A DNA stretch of 64,000 nt from Caballeronia arvi (GTDB lineage: Bacteria > Pseudomonadota > Gammaproteobacteria > Burkholderiales > Burkholderiaceae), in the NCBI RefSeq assembly GCF_001544695.2, contig NZ_FCOM02000010.1:62001-126000 (forward strand), given 5' to 3'. The notes below the pieces were generated by a model, which made no database searches, was not told where the DNA came from, and worked only from the letters and a program-made list of their open reading frames with translations. Below, piece after piece: positions 1 through 9,913 of the stretch (the stretch's first letter is position 1; each line of letters opens with the position of its first letter). Both the position numbers and the translations under genes were made by a program.

Positions 1-544
1 TCTCCCGCACCAGCGATGGTCCCAATAGCGCGGCTGCGAGCGGGTCACGCATCGCATCGAGGAACCGCAGCATGGTTTCGCCGAGCGCCAGATCGAGCCT
101 CGTCGTGGCCATGCCGCCTGGCTCGCCCCGCACCACGCCGTTGCGCTCGCCGATCTGCAGCAGCACATCGGCAGCAAGCGTCGGATCGAGGCGCACGTAC
201 ACCGCGAGCAGCGGCTCTTCCGCGGTGGCGTCGGTCTCCATGGAGAACGGCAGCGGCAGGGCCACGGCCAGATAGTGCTGCGCATCGTAGACATAAACCT
301 TGCTGCCGAGATAGCCGCGCTTGCGGCCTTGCGCGATGACGACGATACCCGGCTCGTACAGCACCGGCGTGCGCGTCAGCGGACGGTTCGATCGCAAGAG
401 GCGAATGTCCGGCATCGGCGTCGCGTTGTAGCCTTCGTTCGGCGCCAGTTCCAGCAGCCGGTTCACCATCGAGGCGTGTACCCGAGCCAGTGCTGCGGTT
501 TCGGTTTCCATCGTCGGCAATCCGGGAGAGCGGTGCGTATTCAT
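1..544 (-). CDS. AraC-family transcriptional regulator, N-terminal part (runs off window)
   Basis: The reverse strand encodes about 181 residues from an ATG at 544 with no stop before the window edge, so the C-terminal AraC helix-turn-helix lies outside. The visible part reads as an AraC_N ligand-binding domain: it begins with METETAALARVHASMVNR after a short leader, has RSNRPLTRTPVLYEPGIVIV, then GYLGSKVYVYDAQHYLAV and the PLPFSMETDAT segment usual for this family. An in-frame stop lies at 578-580, so the start is 544 or the internal ATG at 511. It is divergent from the aldehyde dehydrogenase across 174 bp, which is the common arrangement for a regulator of an aldehyde or alcohol dehydrogenase; that link is inferred. 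Confidence 0.8.
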   Translation of the reverse strand, partial: MNTHRSPGLPTMETETAALARVHASMVNRLLELAPNEGYNATPMPDIRLLRSNRPLTRTPVLYEPGIVVIAQGRKRGYLGSKVYVYDAQHYLAVALPLPFSMETDATAEEPLLAVYVRLDPTLAADVLLQIGERNGVVRGEPGGMATTRLDLALGETMLRFLDAMRDPLAAALLGPSLVRE

Positions 545-718
545 GCTTCGAGTTCGATATGGGCGATACAGGCGTGTTCATAGGATTGGGCAAGCTTCGC
601 AGACAATCACGCGTTCTCCTCCCGTTACCGCATCCCTAACATTCGATCATGCATCCGCGCCGTGAGTCACGATGCGTCGATGCACTGGGAAGCGCTCACT
701 TACTTCGGAGAATAAAGC

Positions 719-2095
719 ATGATCGATGTACTCAATCCCGCCGACGGCACGGTCGTCGGGCAAGTCGAACATCATTCGGAAGCGCAGGTGCGCGCGGCCA
801 TCGACCGCACATGCGCAGCCTTTCCGGTCTGGTCGCGCACCCTGGCGCGCGAACGAAGTGATCTGCTGCGCAAATGGTTCGACCTCGTCAGCGCCGACAA
901 GATCGCGTTCGCCGAACTGATGTGCCGCGAGAACGGCAAGTGCCTGTCGGATGCCTTCGGCGAAATCGAATATGGGCTGGGCTTCGTCGAATGGTATGCG
1001 GAGGAAGCCAGGCGCGTGTACGGCGATACCATCCCCACTCACGCGAAAGACGCAGCGGTGATCGTCACGAAAGAACCTGTCGGACCGGTCGCGTCGATCA
1101 CGCCGTGGAATTTCCCCTTCATGATGATCACGCGCAAGGTGGCGACCGCGCTCGCGGCGGGTTGCACGATCCTCCTGAAGCCTGCCGAGGAAACCCCGCT
1201 GACCGCGTACAAGCTGCTCGAATACGCGCGCCGCGCCGGCATTCCGGAAGGCGTGTTCGAAATCGTGACCGGCGACCCCGTGCAGATCGGCAAGCTGATC
1301 ACCGATGATCCGCGCATCCGGAAGATCTCGTTTACAGGTTCGACCGCGGTCGGCAAGTTGCTCGCCTCGCAGTGCGCCGGCACGCTGAAGACGATGACGA
1401 TGGAACTCGGCGGCAACGCGCCCTTCGTCGTCTTCGACGACGCCGATCTCGACGCAGCCGCAAAAGCACTCGTGTCCGCGAAGCTGCGCAACAGCGGGCA
1501 GGTCTGCATCTCGCCGAACCGCGTGTATGTCCAGGCGAGCGTGCACGACACGTTCGTTCAGCGCGTCAAGGCGCTCGTCGAGGTCATTCCGGTCGATCAA
1601 GGTTTGCAGGAACGGTTCGTCGTCGGTCCGTTGATCAATCGGGCGGGCGTCGACAAGGTCGGCCAACTCGTCGACGATTCCCGCAAACGCGGCGCCGAGG
1701 TCGTGCTCGGCGGACATCCGCACGCCAAAGGGGGACTCTTCTATGCGCCCACGATTCTCGTCGACGCCGCGGACGACATGCCGATCGCTTCGACCGAAAT
1801 ATTCGGACCCGTCTTCCCGATCTATCGCTTCTCCACCGAAGCCGAAGTCATTGCCCGCAGCAACGACACCGAATACGGCCTCGTCGCCTATGCGTTCACT
1901 CACGATCTGGGCCGTGCGTTCCGGCTGTCGCGTGACCTCGAGGCGGGCATGGTGATTCTGAACTCCGGGTCGGTCGGCACGGCTTCGGTGCCATTCGGCG
2001 GCGTGAAGCAGTCCGGGTACGGGCGCGAAGGCTGTCATCATGGAATCGAGGAGTATGTGCACGTGAAATACACGCTGATGAGCGGTCTCGCCTGA
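719..2095 (+). CDS. NAD(P)-dependent aldehyde dehydrogenase (succinate-semialdehyde dehydrogenase-like)
   Basis: A 458-residue ALDH-superfamily enzyme that should oxidise an aldehyde to its acid in the cytoplasm. It has the substrate-channel/cofactor motif ITPWNFPF (Asn131), the Rossmann segment SFTGSTAVGK, the general base in MELGGN (Glu229) and the nucleophile in NSGQVCISPNR (Cys263), and ends with PFGGVKQSGYGREG. The sequence style is nearest to the succinate-semialdehyde dehydrogenase group, but several close groups share it, so the substrate is not assigned. It is a single gene facing away from the AraC regulator and convergent with the MHS transporter, with a stem-loop just after its stop. 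Confidence 0.93.
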   Translation: MIDVLNPADGTVVGQVEHHSEAQVRAAIDRTCAAFPVWSRTLARERSDLLRKWFDLVSADKIAFAELMCRENGKCLSDAFGEIEYGLGFVEWYAEEARRVYGDTIPTHAKDAAVIVTKEPVGPVASITPWNFPFMMITRKVATALAAGCTILLKPAEETPLTAYKLLEYARRAGIPEGVFEIVTGDPVQIGKLITDDPRIRKISFTGSTAVGKLLASQCAGTLKTMTMELGGNAPFVVFDDADLDAAAKALVSAKLRNSGQVCISPNRVYVQASVHDTFVQRVKALVEVIPVDQGLQERFVVGPLINRAGVDKVGQLVDDSRKRGAEVVLGGHPHAKGGLFYAPTILVDAADDMPIASTEIFGPVFPIYRFSTEAEVIARSNDTEYGLVAYAFTHDLGRAFRLSRDLEAGMVILNSGSVGTASVPFGGVKQSGYGREGCHHGIEEYVHVKYTLMSGLA

Positions 2096-2100
2096 AGACG

Positions 2101-2138
2101 CGAGGCGCGACATCGCGACATCGCGATACCGCGCCTCG
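2101..2138 (+). terminator. Stem-loop terminator after the aldehyde dehydrogenase
   Basis: Perfect 9-bp arms CGAGGCGCG (2101-2109) and CGCGCCTCG (2130-2138) are followed by TTTC. It lies between two convergent genes and may act for both. Confidence 0.6.
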
Positions 2139-2151
2139 TTTCATCGCTGGC

Positions 2152-3525
2152 TCAACGTACCGGCAACCGGGCCGCGTCCGCAGGGCTTGCGCACCGGACC
2201 TCGTGATTGCCCTGCCTGATGAGCCGATCCTGCCGCAGTCCCCTGAAGAACGTGACGGCGAGGCAGGGCAACAGCGACACGATCGAATAGCCGACGCCCG
2301 CAAGCGGATTGCCTGTCAGATTGACGAGCGAAAGACTGATCAACGGAAGGAACCCGCCGAACAGCACGTTACCGAGTTGCTGCGACAATCCGAAGCCCGT
2401 GGTCCTGCTCTGCGGCGGAAAGCATTCGGCGATGAACGCCGGCAACGGCGCCATGATCATCGCTGTCAACACGGACAGCAGCGCGATGAGCAGTGTCACG
2501 GCCGTCCAGCCGCCCGCGAGCGCATTCGTCCTGATACCCGCGAAAGCGGGATACGCTGCAAGAATCCAGAGCACGATGCCGATCAACATGACGCGAGACC
2601 GGCCGATCGCGTCGGACAGACGGCCGAACACGGGATAAAGCGGCGCGGCCACGACGATCGCGATACCGAGACACAGATTCGCGCGCGAAGCTTCGATCTT
2701 CAACACGTTCTGCAGGAAGTACAGCATGTAGACGATGGACGTATAGAGCGACACGGAGGTCGCGCCCTGGGCGCCGAACATCGCGACCAGAATCGCCTTC
2801 CACGACGTCGCGCTCGACAAGGTGTCCTGCAGCGGCGATTTCGACAGACGGCCCGCCTGCTTCATCTCCGCGAACACGGGCGTTTCCGTCATGCCGAGCC
2901 GAATCCATGTCGCCACAGCGACGATCGGCGCCGAGATCAGGAACGGGACGCGCCAGCCCCAGGTTTCGAATGCCGATGCATCGAGCGAGAACTTCAGTGC
3001 CGACACGATCGCCAGTGCCAGCAGCAGGCCGACGCTCGCGGTGCTTTGCAGCACGCTGGTCGCCATGCCTTTGCGGCCTGCGGGCGCATGCTCCATCACG
3101 TACACGACCGCAGAGCCGTATTCGCCGCCGAGCGCGATGCCCTGCAACACGCGCAGCGTGATCAGGCCGGTCGGCGCCAGCACACCGGCCGCCGCGTAGG
3201 TCGGCAGACAGCCGATGCCCACCGTCGCGAGACCCATGATCGCGAGCGTGATGACGAACGTCTTCTTGCGTCCGATCCGGTCGGCCATCGGGCTGAAGAT
3301 GATCGTGCCCAACGGCCGCGCGACATACGCGATGCCGAAGGTGGCGACGCCCGCCATCGCGGCGACGGTGCGATCGGTCGAAGGAAGGAACAAGTGCGTC
3401 AAGGTCGATGTCAGCGCGACATAGACAAAGAAATCGTAATACTCGAGCATCGTGCCGAGGCTCGATGTGGCGATGATCCGCAGCATGCCGGGCTTTCGAT
3501 TGCGGGCTCGGGAAGTCGTGGACAT
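2152..3525 (-). CDS. MHS-family MFS transporter (metabolite:H+ symporter)
   Basis: A 457-residue inner-membrane major facilitator with about 12 hydrophobic segments. It shows MHS-family features: the N-terminal LGTMLEYYDFFVY, the loop 2-3 motif FSPMADRIGRKKTF, and the LRVLQGIALGGEYG segment. The start at 3525 was chosen because GAGGAGAC lies directly upstream; longer in-frame extensions are Arg/Ser-rich and look non-coding. It is the last gene of the leftward run behind the CoA transferase and the two enoyl-CoA hydratases, so it probably imports the acid that the block activates with CoA. The substrate is unknown; this family carries dicarboxylates, shikimate, proline/betaine and others. Confidence 0.9.
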   Translation of the reverse strand: MSTTSRARNRKPGMLRIIATSSLGTMLEYYDFFVYVALTSTLTHLFLPSTDRTVAAMAGVATFGIAYVARPLGTIIFSPMADRIGRKKTFVITLAIMGLATVGIGCLPTYAAAGVLAPTGLITLRVLQGIALGGEYGSAVVYVMEHAPAGRKGMATSVLQSTASVGLLLALAIVSALKFSLDASAFETWGWRVPFLISAPIVAVATWIRLGMTETPVFAEMKQAGRLSKSPLQDTLSSATSWKAILVAMFGAQGATSVSLYTSIVYMLYFLQNVLKIEASRANLCLGIAIVVAAPLYPVFGRLSDAIGRSRVMLIGIVLWILAAYPAFAGIRTNALAGGWTAVTLLIALLSVLTAMIMAPLPAFIAECFPPQSRTTGFGLSQQLGNVLFGGFLPLISLSLVNLTGNPLAGVGYSIVSLLPCLAVTFFRGLRQDRLIRQGNHEVRCASPADAARLPVR

Positions 3526-3589
3526 GATCGTCTCCTCTGATTCAGTTTGTGAGGTCCCGCGCGATTGACGCGGTGGCCGTATCGGCGCA

Positions 3590-4414
3590 TCAGATGCGTG
3601 TGCGCTTTTTCGCCGCCTGTTGCTCGACGAGGAACCGCCCGACGGCCTCCTTGTGCTCGTGGCCGCACAAGAGAATGGCCTGCATGCTGGCCGCCATGTC
3701 GAGCGTCGTCGAAAGCGGAACATCGGCCGCTTCGCGTACGAGCCGCTTCGCCATGCGCAGCGCCGTCGGCGGGTTCTGCGCGATGCGCTTCGCCAGCGAC
3801 CGGGCCTCGATGTCGAGCGCGTCTTCCGAGACCACCTTCGAGACGATGCCCAGGCTGCGCGCCGCTTCAGCATCGATGAACTCGCTGGTCAACGTCAGTT
3901 CGAGTGCCTTCGCGTAGCCCACGATCCGCGCGAGAAACCATGATCCGCCGATGCCCGACACCAGCCCCAGCCGCAAGAAGCTCTCTGCGAACACGGCTTT
4001 CGTGCTCGCCAGGCGGATATCGCACATGAGCGCGAGATCGCAACCCGCCCCAACCGCGGCGCCATTGACCGCGCACACCGAGGGCACATCCAGAGCGCTC
4101 AGTGCGCGCGTGATCCGGTGCAGGCTGCGAAGCAGCCGGTCGCGTACTTCCTCGACGCTGCCGCTCATGAGGTCGCTGCCGCTTTGCATGTCCTTCACAT
4201 TGCCGCCCGTGCAGAAGTGCCGCGACGACGAACGCAGCAGCACGCAGTGCACGTCGCGCCGGTCGTTGACCTGCTCGAGCGCGCCCGACAGTGCCTCGGT
4301 CATCGCGATGTTCAGCGCGTTGCCATCGCTGGGGCTGTCGAGCGTGAGCGTGAGCACGCCCTCGTCGACGGACGATTCGACCGATGAACCGGCATCGTTT
4401 GGATAAGCTGACAC
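3590..4414 (-). CDS. Enoyl-CoA hydratase/isomerase family protein (first of two)
   Basis: A 274-residue crotonase-fold protein. It has the oxyanion-hole segment SSSRHFCTGGNVKDM, the NGAAVGAGCDLALMCDIRLA helix, and the FAESFLRLGLVSGIGGS motif carrying a catalytic-type Glu. The start is GTG at 4414 with AGGAG eight bases upstream. The partner gene at 4443-5219 is a different crotonase subfamily, so the two probably do successive steps (hydration and isomerisation or ring opening) on the same CoA thioester. It sits in a run with a CaiB-type CoA transferase and an MHS transporter. The substrate is not deducible from sequence alone. Confidence 0.9.
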   Translation of the reverse strand: MSAYPNDAGSSVESSVDEGVLTLTLDSPSDGNALNIAMTEALSGALEQVNDRRDVHCVLLRSSSRHFCTGGNVKDMQSGSDLMSGSVEEVRDRLLRSLHRITRALSALDVPSVCAVNGAAVGAGCDLALMCDIRLASTKAVFAESFLRLGLVSGIGGSWFLARIVGYAKALELTLTSEFIDAEAARSLGIVSKVVSEDALDIEARSLAKRIAQNPPTALRMAKRLVREAADVPLSTTLDMAASMQAILLCGHEHKEAVGRFLVEQQAAKKRTRI

Positions 4415-4442
4415 GAAAAAGTCTCCTGTTTGTTCCCGGCCA

Positions 4443-5219
4443 CTACCGGTTCTGGAATGCGGCCTGACGGCGCTCGAGAAACGCCGCCATGCCTTCTGTC
4501 TGATCGGCCAACGAAAAGCCCGCGTGAAACAGCCTTCGCTCGAACAGCAGACCTTCCGCGAGCGACGACTCGAACGCGCGGTTGACGGCTTCCTTGATCG
4601 CGACGATCACCGGCAGCGAATGACGCGCGATCTGTTCTCCGACGCGCATCGCTTCGTCGATCAAGCGCTCGCGGGCGACGACCTTCGACACGAGGCCATA
4701 AGCCAATGCTTCGCTGGCATCGAGCGACTCGCCGGTCAGGCACGCGAGCATCGCGGTCGACTTGCCGACCGCGCGCGGCAGGCGCTGCGTGCCGCCCGCG
4801 CCCGGCACGATGCCGAGCTTGACCTCCGGCTGGCCGAAGCGCGCGTCGTCCGCGGCTATGACGATGTCGCACATCATCGCGAGCTCGCAGCCGCCGCCGA
4901 GCGCATAGCCGCCCACCGCCGCGATGAGCGGTTTGCGGGCCGTGCGGATGCGGTCCCAGCTACGGCCGATGTAGTCATCCGAGAATGCGCTCGCGTAATC
5001 GAGCTTCGACATCGCGACGATGTCCGCGCCGGCGGCGAAGGCCTTGTCGGACCCGGTCAAAACGGTCGCGTGAACCTGGGGGTCGGTTTCATTGCGCAGC
5101 AGGACGTCGATCAGCTGATCCATCAACGCGTCGGTCAACGGATTGAGCGGGTTGTCCGACGCCAGCCGCACGAGCGCGACCTGCCCGCGCCGTTCGCTTC
5201 GGATCATCGCGGCGCTCAT
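4443..5219 (-). CDS. Enoyl-CoA hydratase (second of two)
   Basis: A 258-residue enoyl-CoA hydratase of normal family length. It has [11 protein letters not shown], the active-site helix [16 protein letters not shown] and [18 protein letters not shown], so both Glu positions used for water addition are present. The start at 5219 overlaps the stop of the upstream CoA-transferase gene by four bases (ATGA), indicating translational coupling. It probably hydrates the enoyl-CoA formed after CaiB-type activation. The closest functional analogues are crotonobetainyl-CoA hydratase and short-chain enoyl-CoA hydratase, and I cannot separate these here. Confidence 0.92.
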   Translation of the reverse strand: MSAAMIRSERRGQVALVRLASDNPLNPLTDALMDQLIDVLLRNETDPQVHATVLTGSDKAFAAGADIVAMSKLDYASAFSDDYIGRSWDRIRTARKPLIAAVGGYALGGGCELAMMCDIVIAADDARFGQPEVKLGIVPGAGGTQRLPRAVGKSTAMLACLTGESLDASEALAYGLVSKVVARERLIDEAMRVGEQIARHSLPVIVAIKEAVNRAFESSLAEGLLFERRLFHAGFSLADQTEGMAAFLERRQAAFQNR

Positions 5220-6457
5220 GCGATCACCTTGCGGGCTTCGTCGCAGGTCTCGCGGGGTGCGCGGCCCACGCGAATCACGCCCGCGTTCAGCAGGCCCGCG
5301 ATCTCGCTTTCGGCGAAGCCGTATCGCTCCAGCATTTGCAGCGTGTGCTGGCCCGTCAGCGGCGCGGGCAGGTCCGGCGCGGCCGGGCGGTCGGACGGAC
5401 CGAGCGCGAAGCCGTGCGTGCGCATGGTGCCCGCGACCGGATGATCGATCGTCTGCGCCAGTCCGCATTCAGCGTACTCCGCTGATTCGATGACATCGCC
5501 GTAGGTGGCGACGGGCGCGCACAGAATGTCGCGTGCCGCGAGCCGCTCCAGCCACTCTGCCGTGGTCCGTTCGACGAAACGCGCGGCGAGCAGGTGATGC
5601 AGTGTCGCGCGATGGCGCACGCGATCGTCGTTGGTGGCGAACCGCGGGTCCGCTTCGAGCGCAGGCGTTGCGAGCACCTCACATAGCGCGTGCCACCGCT
5701 CGGGATGGTAGGCGACGACCATCATCCAGCCGTCCTCCGTGGGGAACGCTTCGTTCGGACACGCATAAGGCGCGGCGCTGCCGGTCTTTTCCGGCTCGCG
5801 CCCGGACGCGAAGAACGCGGCGAAGCCGATTTGCTGCAGCATCAGCGTCGCGTTGTAGAGACTCACGTCGAGATGCTGCCCGCCGCTGCCCATGCGGACC
5901 TCATGCAGCGCGCCGAGGATCGCGATCGACGCGAGATAGCCGCCCATCATGTCCGCGACAGGGATCGGGACTTTGAGCGGCTCGGCGTGCGTCGTGCCGA
6001 GCGTGCTCATCAGACCGCTGACGGCCTGAATCACGCCATCGACGCCCGGCCGCTTGCGATTCGCGCCCGTCTGACCGAACGCGGAGATCGAGCAGTAGAC
6101 GAGCCGGGGATTCAGTGGCCGCAATGCGTCGAAGTCGAGTCCCATCGACGCCATCACGCCAGGCCGGAAGTTCTCGACCAGCACGTCCGCCTCCCGCAGC
6201 ATGCGGCGAACGGCCTCGCGCCCCGCGTCGGTTTTCAGATCGATCGCGACGCTGTATTTGTTCCGGTTGACGCTGATGAAGGCCGGGCTTTCACCGCTAA
6301 TCCACGGCGGCCCGATGCGGCGCCCGATCTCGCCGTCGGGCGGCTCGATCTTGATGACGTGCGCGCCGAGATCGGCGAGCGTCATCGAGCAGACGGGTCC
6401 GGCGAGGACGTGCGAGAAATCGATCACCCGCACGCCGTTGAGGCTGTCTCTTGGCAT
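5216..6457 (-). CDS. CaiB/BaiF-family (class III) CoA transferase
   Basis: A 413-residue class III CoA transferase, which moves CoA from one acyl-CoA to a free acid. It has the N-terminal VRVIDFSHVLAGPVCSMTLADLGAHVIKIE, the NRNKYSVAIDLK segment, READVLVENFRPG and the DGVIQAVSG region typical of the family. The start at 6457 has an AGGA element about ten bases upstream; a GTG 30 bases further up is less likely. It is the first gene of the leftward block and overlaps the hydratase downstream. With two crotonases and a symporter, this looks like import, CoA activation and hydration of one carboxylic acid, under the LysR regulator upstream (inferred). Confidence 0.92.
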   Translation of the reverse strand: MPRDSLNGVRVIDFSHVLAGPVCSMTLADLGAHVIKIEPPDGEIGRRIGPPWISGESPAFISVNRNKYSVAIDLKTDAGREAVRRMLREADVLVENFRPGVMASMGLDFDALRPLNPRLVYCSISAFGQTGANRKRPGVDGVIQAVSGLMSTLGTTHAEPLKVPIPVADMMGGYLASIAILGALHEVRMGSGGQHLDVSLYNATLMLQQIGFAAFFASGREPEKTGSAAPYACPNEAFPTEDGWMMVVAYHPERWHALCEVLATPALEADPRFATNDDRVRHRATLHHLLAARFVERTTAEWLERLAARDILCAPVATYGDVIESAEYAECGLAQTIDHPVAGTMRTHGFALGPSDRPAAPDLPAPLTGQHTLQMLERYGFAESEIAGLLNAGVIRVGRAPRETCDEARKVIA

Positions 6458-6595
6458 TTGTGATTGTCCTGTCTCGTGACTCGCCACTGCAGCGAATCAT
6501 GCCGACGAGATTACGTACTCGCCGGCCGCCCGGACAATCGACAATTTGGAAACGAACCGTTGATTTTTTGTTAAAGGGTCGGCGGCTCACGAGCG

Positions 6596-7480
6596 CTATT
6601 CGTTGAGCAACGTGAGCAGCCATCGGCGGAAGATCTTCAGTGCATCCGATTGCGGACGCCCGGTCGGCCACGCGAAGTAGTAAGTGTGGTCCCCGCGATC
6701 GAGCTCGAATGAAAACGGTGCGACGAGGAGACCGCTTTCCAGTTCGCTGCGCACCAACGCCTTCTGCGCGATCGCTACACCGTGCCCTTCCATGGCCGCC
6801 TGGTACGCGAGCAGCGACGTTTCGTAGCGCATCTCGCGGCGGCGCCCGTTCAATGGAAGGCCCGCCGCCTTCAGCCACAACGTCCAGTCTTCCGGGCGCG
6901 CGAGCGTGTGCAGAAGCGTTTCACCCTGCAACTGGGAGCGGGCCTTGACCTGTCGGGAAGGCGCCGCGACAGGCACCAGTTCGTTCGCGATCAGACGTTG
7001 CACGCGCAGGCCGGGCCACTTGCCGTCGCCCAACTGGATGCCGCCGTCGATGTCCTCGCGCGCGAAATTCAGCGGAGCCGGGGATGTCGTCAGTTGTACG
7101 TCGATGTTTTCGTGCAGCCGATGAAAGCTCGCGAGACGCGGAATCAGCCACCGCACGGCGAAAGTGGCAGGCGAGCGGATCTTGAGCACGCGCGCACGCC
7201 GCGCCGAAGAACGCAGGCTGTCGGTCGCTTCGCGCAGCGACGTGAACAGCGGCATCAGCTCCGCCAGATACCGGGCGCCCGCCGACGTCAGCTCCAGTCG
7301 TCCTTTCACTCGCTCGAACAGATCGACGCCCAGGTAGGCTTCGAGGGTGCGTACCTGCCGGCTGACGGCGGCGGGCGTCACGGCCAGCTCGTCCGCGGCC
7401 TTGGAAATGCTGAGCAGGCGTCCGGTCGCCTCGAACGCCCGGGTGGGATTCAACGGGGGAAGCAGTGCGCGACGATCCAT
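6596..7480 (-). CDS. LysR-family transcriptional regulator (GcvA-like)
   Basis: A 294-residue LysR regulator. The N-terminal winged helix reads LNPTRAFEATGRLLSISKAA, with TPAAVSRQVRTLEAYLG as the recognition region, followed by a periplasmic-binding-like effector domain. The GcvA style is seen in PPLNPTRAFEA and in the WTLWLKAAG segment. The start at 7480 has a GGACAGG element six bases upstream; ATG 7501 is possible. It is transcribed in the same direction as, and upstream of, the CoA-transferase block, with 138 bp between them holding the block promoter, so it is the probable controller (inference). Confidence 0.9.
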   Translation of the reverse strand: MDRRALLPPLNPTRAFEATGRLLSISKAADELAVTPAAVSRQVRTLEAYLGVDLFERVKGRLELTSAGARYLAELMPLFTSLREATDSLRSSARRARVLKIRSPATFAVRWLIPRLASFHRLHENIDVQLTTSPAPLNFAREDIDGGIQLGDGKWPGLRVQRLIANELVPVAAPSRQVKARSQLQGETLLHTLARPEDWTLWLKAAGLPLNGRRREMRYETSLLAYQAAMEGHGVAIAQKALVRSELESGLLVAPFSFELDRGDHTYYFAWPTGRPQSDALKIFRRWLLTLLNE

Positions 7481-7666
7481 AGCCTGTCCGTGTAGAAGCA
7501 TAGTCGGATTGTCGCGCGAAATGCCCGATGGAAGGGGCAGCACCAGCGACCTCGCCGAAGGCGCTTCGAATCACTGCGCGTGCCATCCTCCGCTCCGGTA
7601 CGTCCGGGCCTTCCCGATCGGCCAGCCCATTGCAAGCCGGCCGATCCTTCGTCGGCGTTCCAGCTC

Positions 7667-9913
7667 CTAGTTGCCGATCGACAGGCTGGAACTCAGCGTG
7701 AGATTATCCGACGCATCGCCCACCTGAACCTGATACTGCCCGCTGGCCGTCTTCCACTGTTGCGAGGCGGTATCCCACGTACCGAGCGCATGACTCGCGG
7801 CGTTCGGATCGATGGTGATCTGCACGGTCTTCTTCTCGCCCGGCGCAAGCTGCACTTTCTGGAATCCGACCAGACGCTTGGGCGGCTGTCCCAGGCCCGC
7901 AGGCAACGACAGATAGACCTGCGGCACTTCCGCGCCCGCGACCCGGCCGTTGTTCTGCACATCCACCTGCACCGTGATCGGCTTCGTGCCGTCCGATGCC
8001 AGCGGGCTCACGCGCAGACTCGACAGCGCGAAGCTCGTGTACGAAAGCCCATGGCCGAACGCGAACAACGGCTTGACGTTCTGCGCGTCGTACCAGCGAT
8101 AGCCGATCTGCAAGCCTTCCGAATACGTGACGGTCGGCACGCCGTTGACCGTTACGCCGGGGTATTGCGCCGGTGTCTTCGCCGGCCAGTCACCGGCGTT
8201 CTTCGGGAACGTGACGGGCAGCTTGCCCGACGGATTCACGACACCGAACACCAGCCCCGCCATGATGTTGCCGTCCTCCTGACCGGGGAACCACGTTTCG
8301 AGTACGGCCGGCACCTGATCGATCCAAGGCATCAGCGCCGACGCGTTGTCCTTCATGACGACCGCGGTGCGCGGATTCGCAGCGGCCACGGCAGTCACGA
8401 TCGCATCCTGATTATTCGACAAGCCGATGCTCGTCCGGTCCGCGCCCTCCTCCGCGATGGTTCCGGCCAGCACGATCACGACGTCCGCCTGCTTCGCCGC
8501 CGCGACGGCAGCGGCGAGATTGCTGTTGTCGTCCGCGACCACGGTGAGATTCGCCGTCGCGCTCGATCCGAGCTGCTTCAACGTGCTTTGCACGCCTTCG
8601 AGCGGTGTCACCGTATAGAGCGGAATGACGTCCGAGCTTCCACCGCAGCAACCGGACACCGCCTTGCTCGCATAGGCCGCCTGCCCGATCAGCGCTACGG
8701 AGCGAATCGACTTCGCATCGAACGGCAAGAGGTTGTTCGCGTTCTTCAGCAGCACCGCGGACTGCTCGCCGATCGCGCGCGCAATCGCCCCGTCACCCGC
8801 CTGATCGATGGCGGTCTGCGTAACAGGCCGGTCGAAGATGCCGAGCCTGAACATCTGCGTATAGCGGCGGCCCAGCGCCGTATCGATATCCGACTGCCTG
8901 ATCTGCCCGGCCGTCAGCGCCGCGTTGATCTTCGCGGGCGTCCACCACGCCGTGAGCGGTGCGACGTCGATGCCGGGCATTTCGTTGTCGAGTCCGGCGA
9001 GCATGGTGTTGGCCGTGCTGTGCGCCGCGAAGAAGTCCGACTGCACATAGCCCGTGAAACCCCATTGGCCCCGCAGCACGTCGGTCAGGATGTGCTTGTT
9101 CTCGCACATCGAATAGCCGTTCACGGAGTTGTAGGAGCACATGACGGACGCCACGCCGCCATCCTTCACGGCCATCTCGAACGGCACCATGTACAGCTCG
9201 TGCAAGGTCTTGTCGTCGATATTCTCGTTGATGGTCATGCGATTCGTTTCCTGCTCGTTGGCGACGAGATGCTTCGCCATCGCGATGACGCCATGCGACT
9301 GGATCGCCTTGATCTCGGCCACGCCCATGGTGCCGCTCAGGATCGGATCTTCGCCGAAGTACTCGAAATTGCGGCCGAGCGTCGGATTGCGCGCGAGGTT
9401 CATGCCCGGCCCTTCGAGAACGTGCAAGGCGAGATTGCGCGATTCGCGCCCGATGACGTCGCCGAACTGGCCGGCGACCGCCGTATCGAACGATGCCGCC
9501 ACCGCCATGCCCGAAGGCAGCGCCGTCGCCTTCGCCGATGCCGGACTGGACAGCGATGCCAGCGGCAATCCCGGCAGGTCGGGTGACACGCAATCGTTCT
9601 GCCCGACGCCGACCGGCCCGTTGGTCACGCGCAGGGTGGGAATCTGCAAGGCGGGAATGCCGGTGATGTGACGCGCGCCATAACACGACGGAATCTCCGG
9701 CACCACACCGGGCGTGCCGGTGAGCTGCGAGATTTTCTGGTCGGGCGTCATCGCGGCGAGCAGCAGAGCAGTGCGCTGCGTCGGCTCCAGCGACGTATTC
9801 ATCCACGCGTGCGCGTTCGTCGATGAAGGCGTGCCGCTGTCGCCGTGACCGCCGCCGCATCCGGCCGCGAAGATCGCCGTCATGGCCGCGCTCAACAAGG
9901 TTCGCTTCTTCAT
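7667..9913 (-). CDS. Glycoside hydrolase family 3 beta-glucosidase-type lipoprotein
   Basis: A 748-residue GH3 enzyme. It begins with a lipoprotein signal (MKKRTLLSAAMTAIFAAGC, lipid-attachment Cys19), so it is probably membrane-anchored in the periplasm or outer membrane. The GH3 N-terminal barrel includes GPGMNLARNPTLGRNFEYFG, KHLVANEQETNR and the nucleophile segment GFTGYVQSDFFAAHS. The C-terminal sandwich has GADRTSIGL-type and GLSYTSFALSS segments, followed by a fibronectin III-like domain. The nucleophile motif is SDF instead of the more usual SDW. It is divergent from the LacI regulator and is the obvious target of that regulator. It should release glucose or a related sugar from a beta-glycoside; the exact sugar is not clear. 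Confidence 0.93.
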   Translation of the reverse strand: MKKRTLLSAAMTAIFAAGCGGGHGDSGTPSSTNAHAWMNTSLEPTQRTALLLAAMTPDQKISQLTGTPGVVPEIPSCYGARHITGIPALQIPTLRVTNGPVGVGQNDCVSPDLPGLPLASLSSPASAKATALPSGMAVAASFDTAVAGQFGDVIGRESRNLALHVLEGPGMNLARNPTLGRNFEYFGEDPILSGTMGVAEIKAIQSHGVIAMAKHLVANEQETNRMTINENIDDKTLHELYMVPFEMAVKDGGVASVMCSYNSVNGYSMCENKHILTDVLRGQWGFTGYVQSDFFAAHSTANTMLAGLDNEMPGIDVAPLTAWWTPAKINAALTAGQIRQSDIDTALGRRYTQMFRLGIFDRPVTQTAIDQAGDGAIARAIGEQSAVLLKNANNLLPFDAKSIRSVALIGQAAYASKAVSGCCGGSSDVIPLYTVTPLEGVQSTLKQLGSSATANLTVVADDNSNLAAAVAAAKQADVVIVLAGTIAEEGADRTSIGLSNNQDAIVTAVAAANPRTAVVMKDNASALMPWIDQVPAVLETWFPGQEDGNIMAGLVFGVVNPSGKLPVTFPKNAGDWPAKTPAQYPGVTVNGVPTVTYSEGLQIGYRWYDAQNVKPLFAFGHGLSYTSFALSSLRVSPLASDGTKPITVQVDVQNNGRVAGAEVPQVYLSLPAGLGQPPKRLVGFQKVQLAPGEKKTVQITIDPNAASHALGTWDTASQQWKTASGQYQVQVGDASDNLTLSSSLSIGN

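Noticed and set aside
45..593. 182-codon open frame on the minus strand at the left edge
   Set aside because: Arg-rich shadow; the AraC-type reading frame (start at 544) in another frame matches a known domain and runs off the window.
2152..3873. N-terminal extension of the MHS transporter by 116 codons
   Set aside because: The extension is Arg/Ser-rich and lies over the enoyl-CoA hydratase gene; a strong ribosome site precedes ATG 3525.
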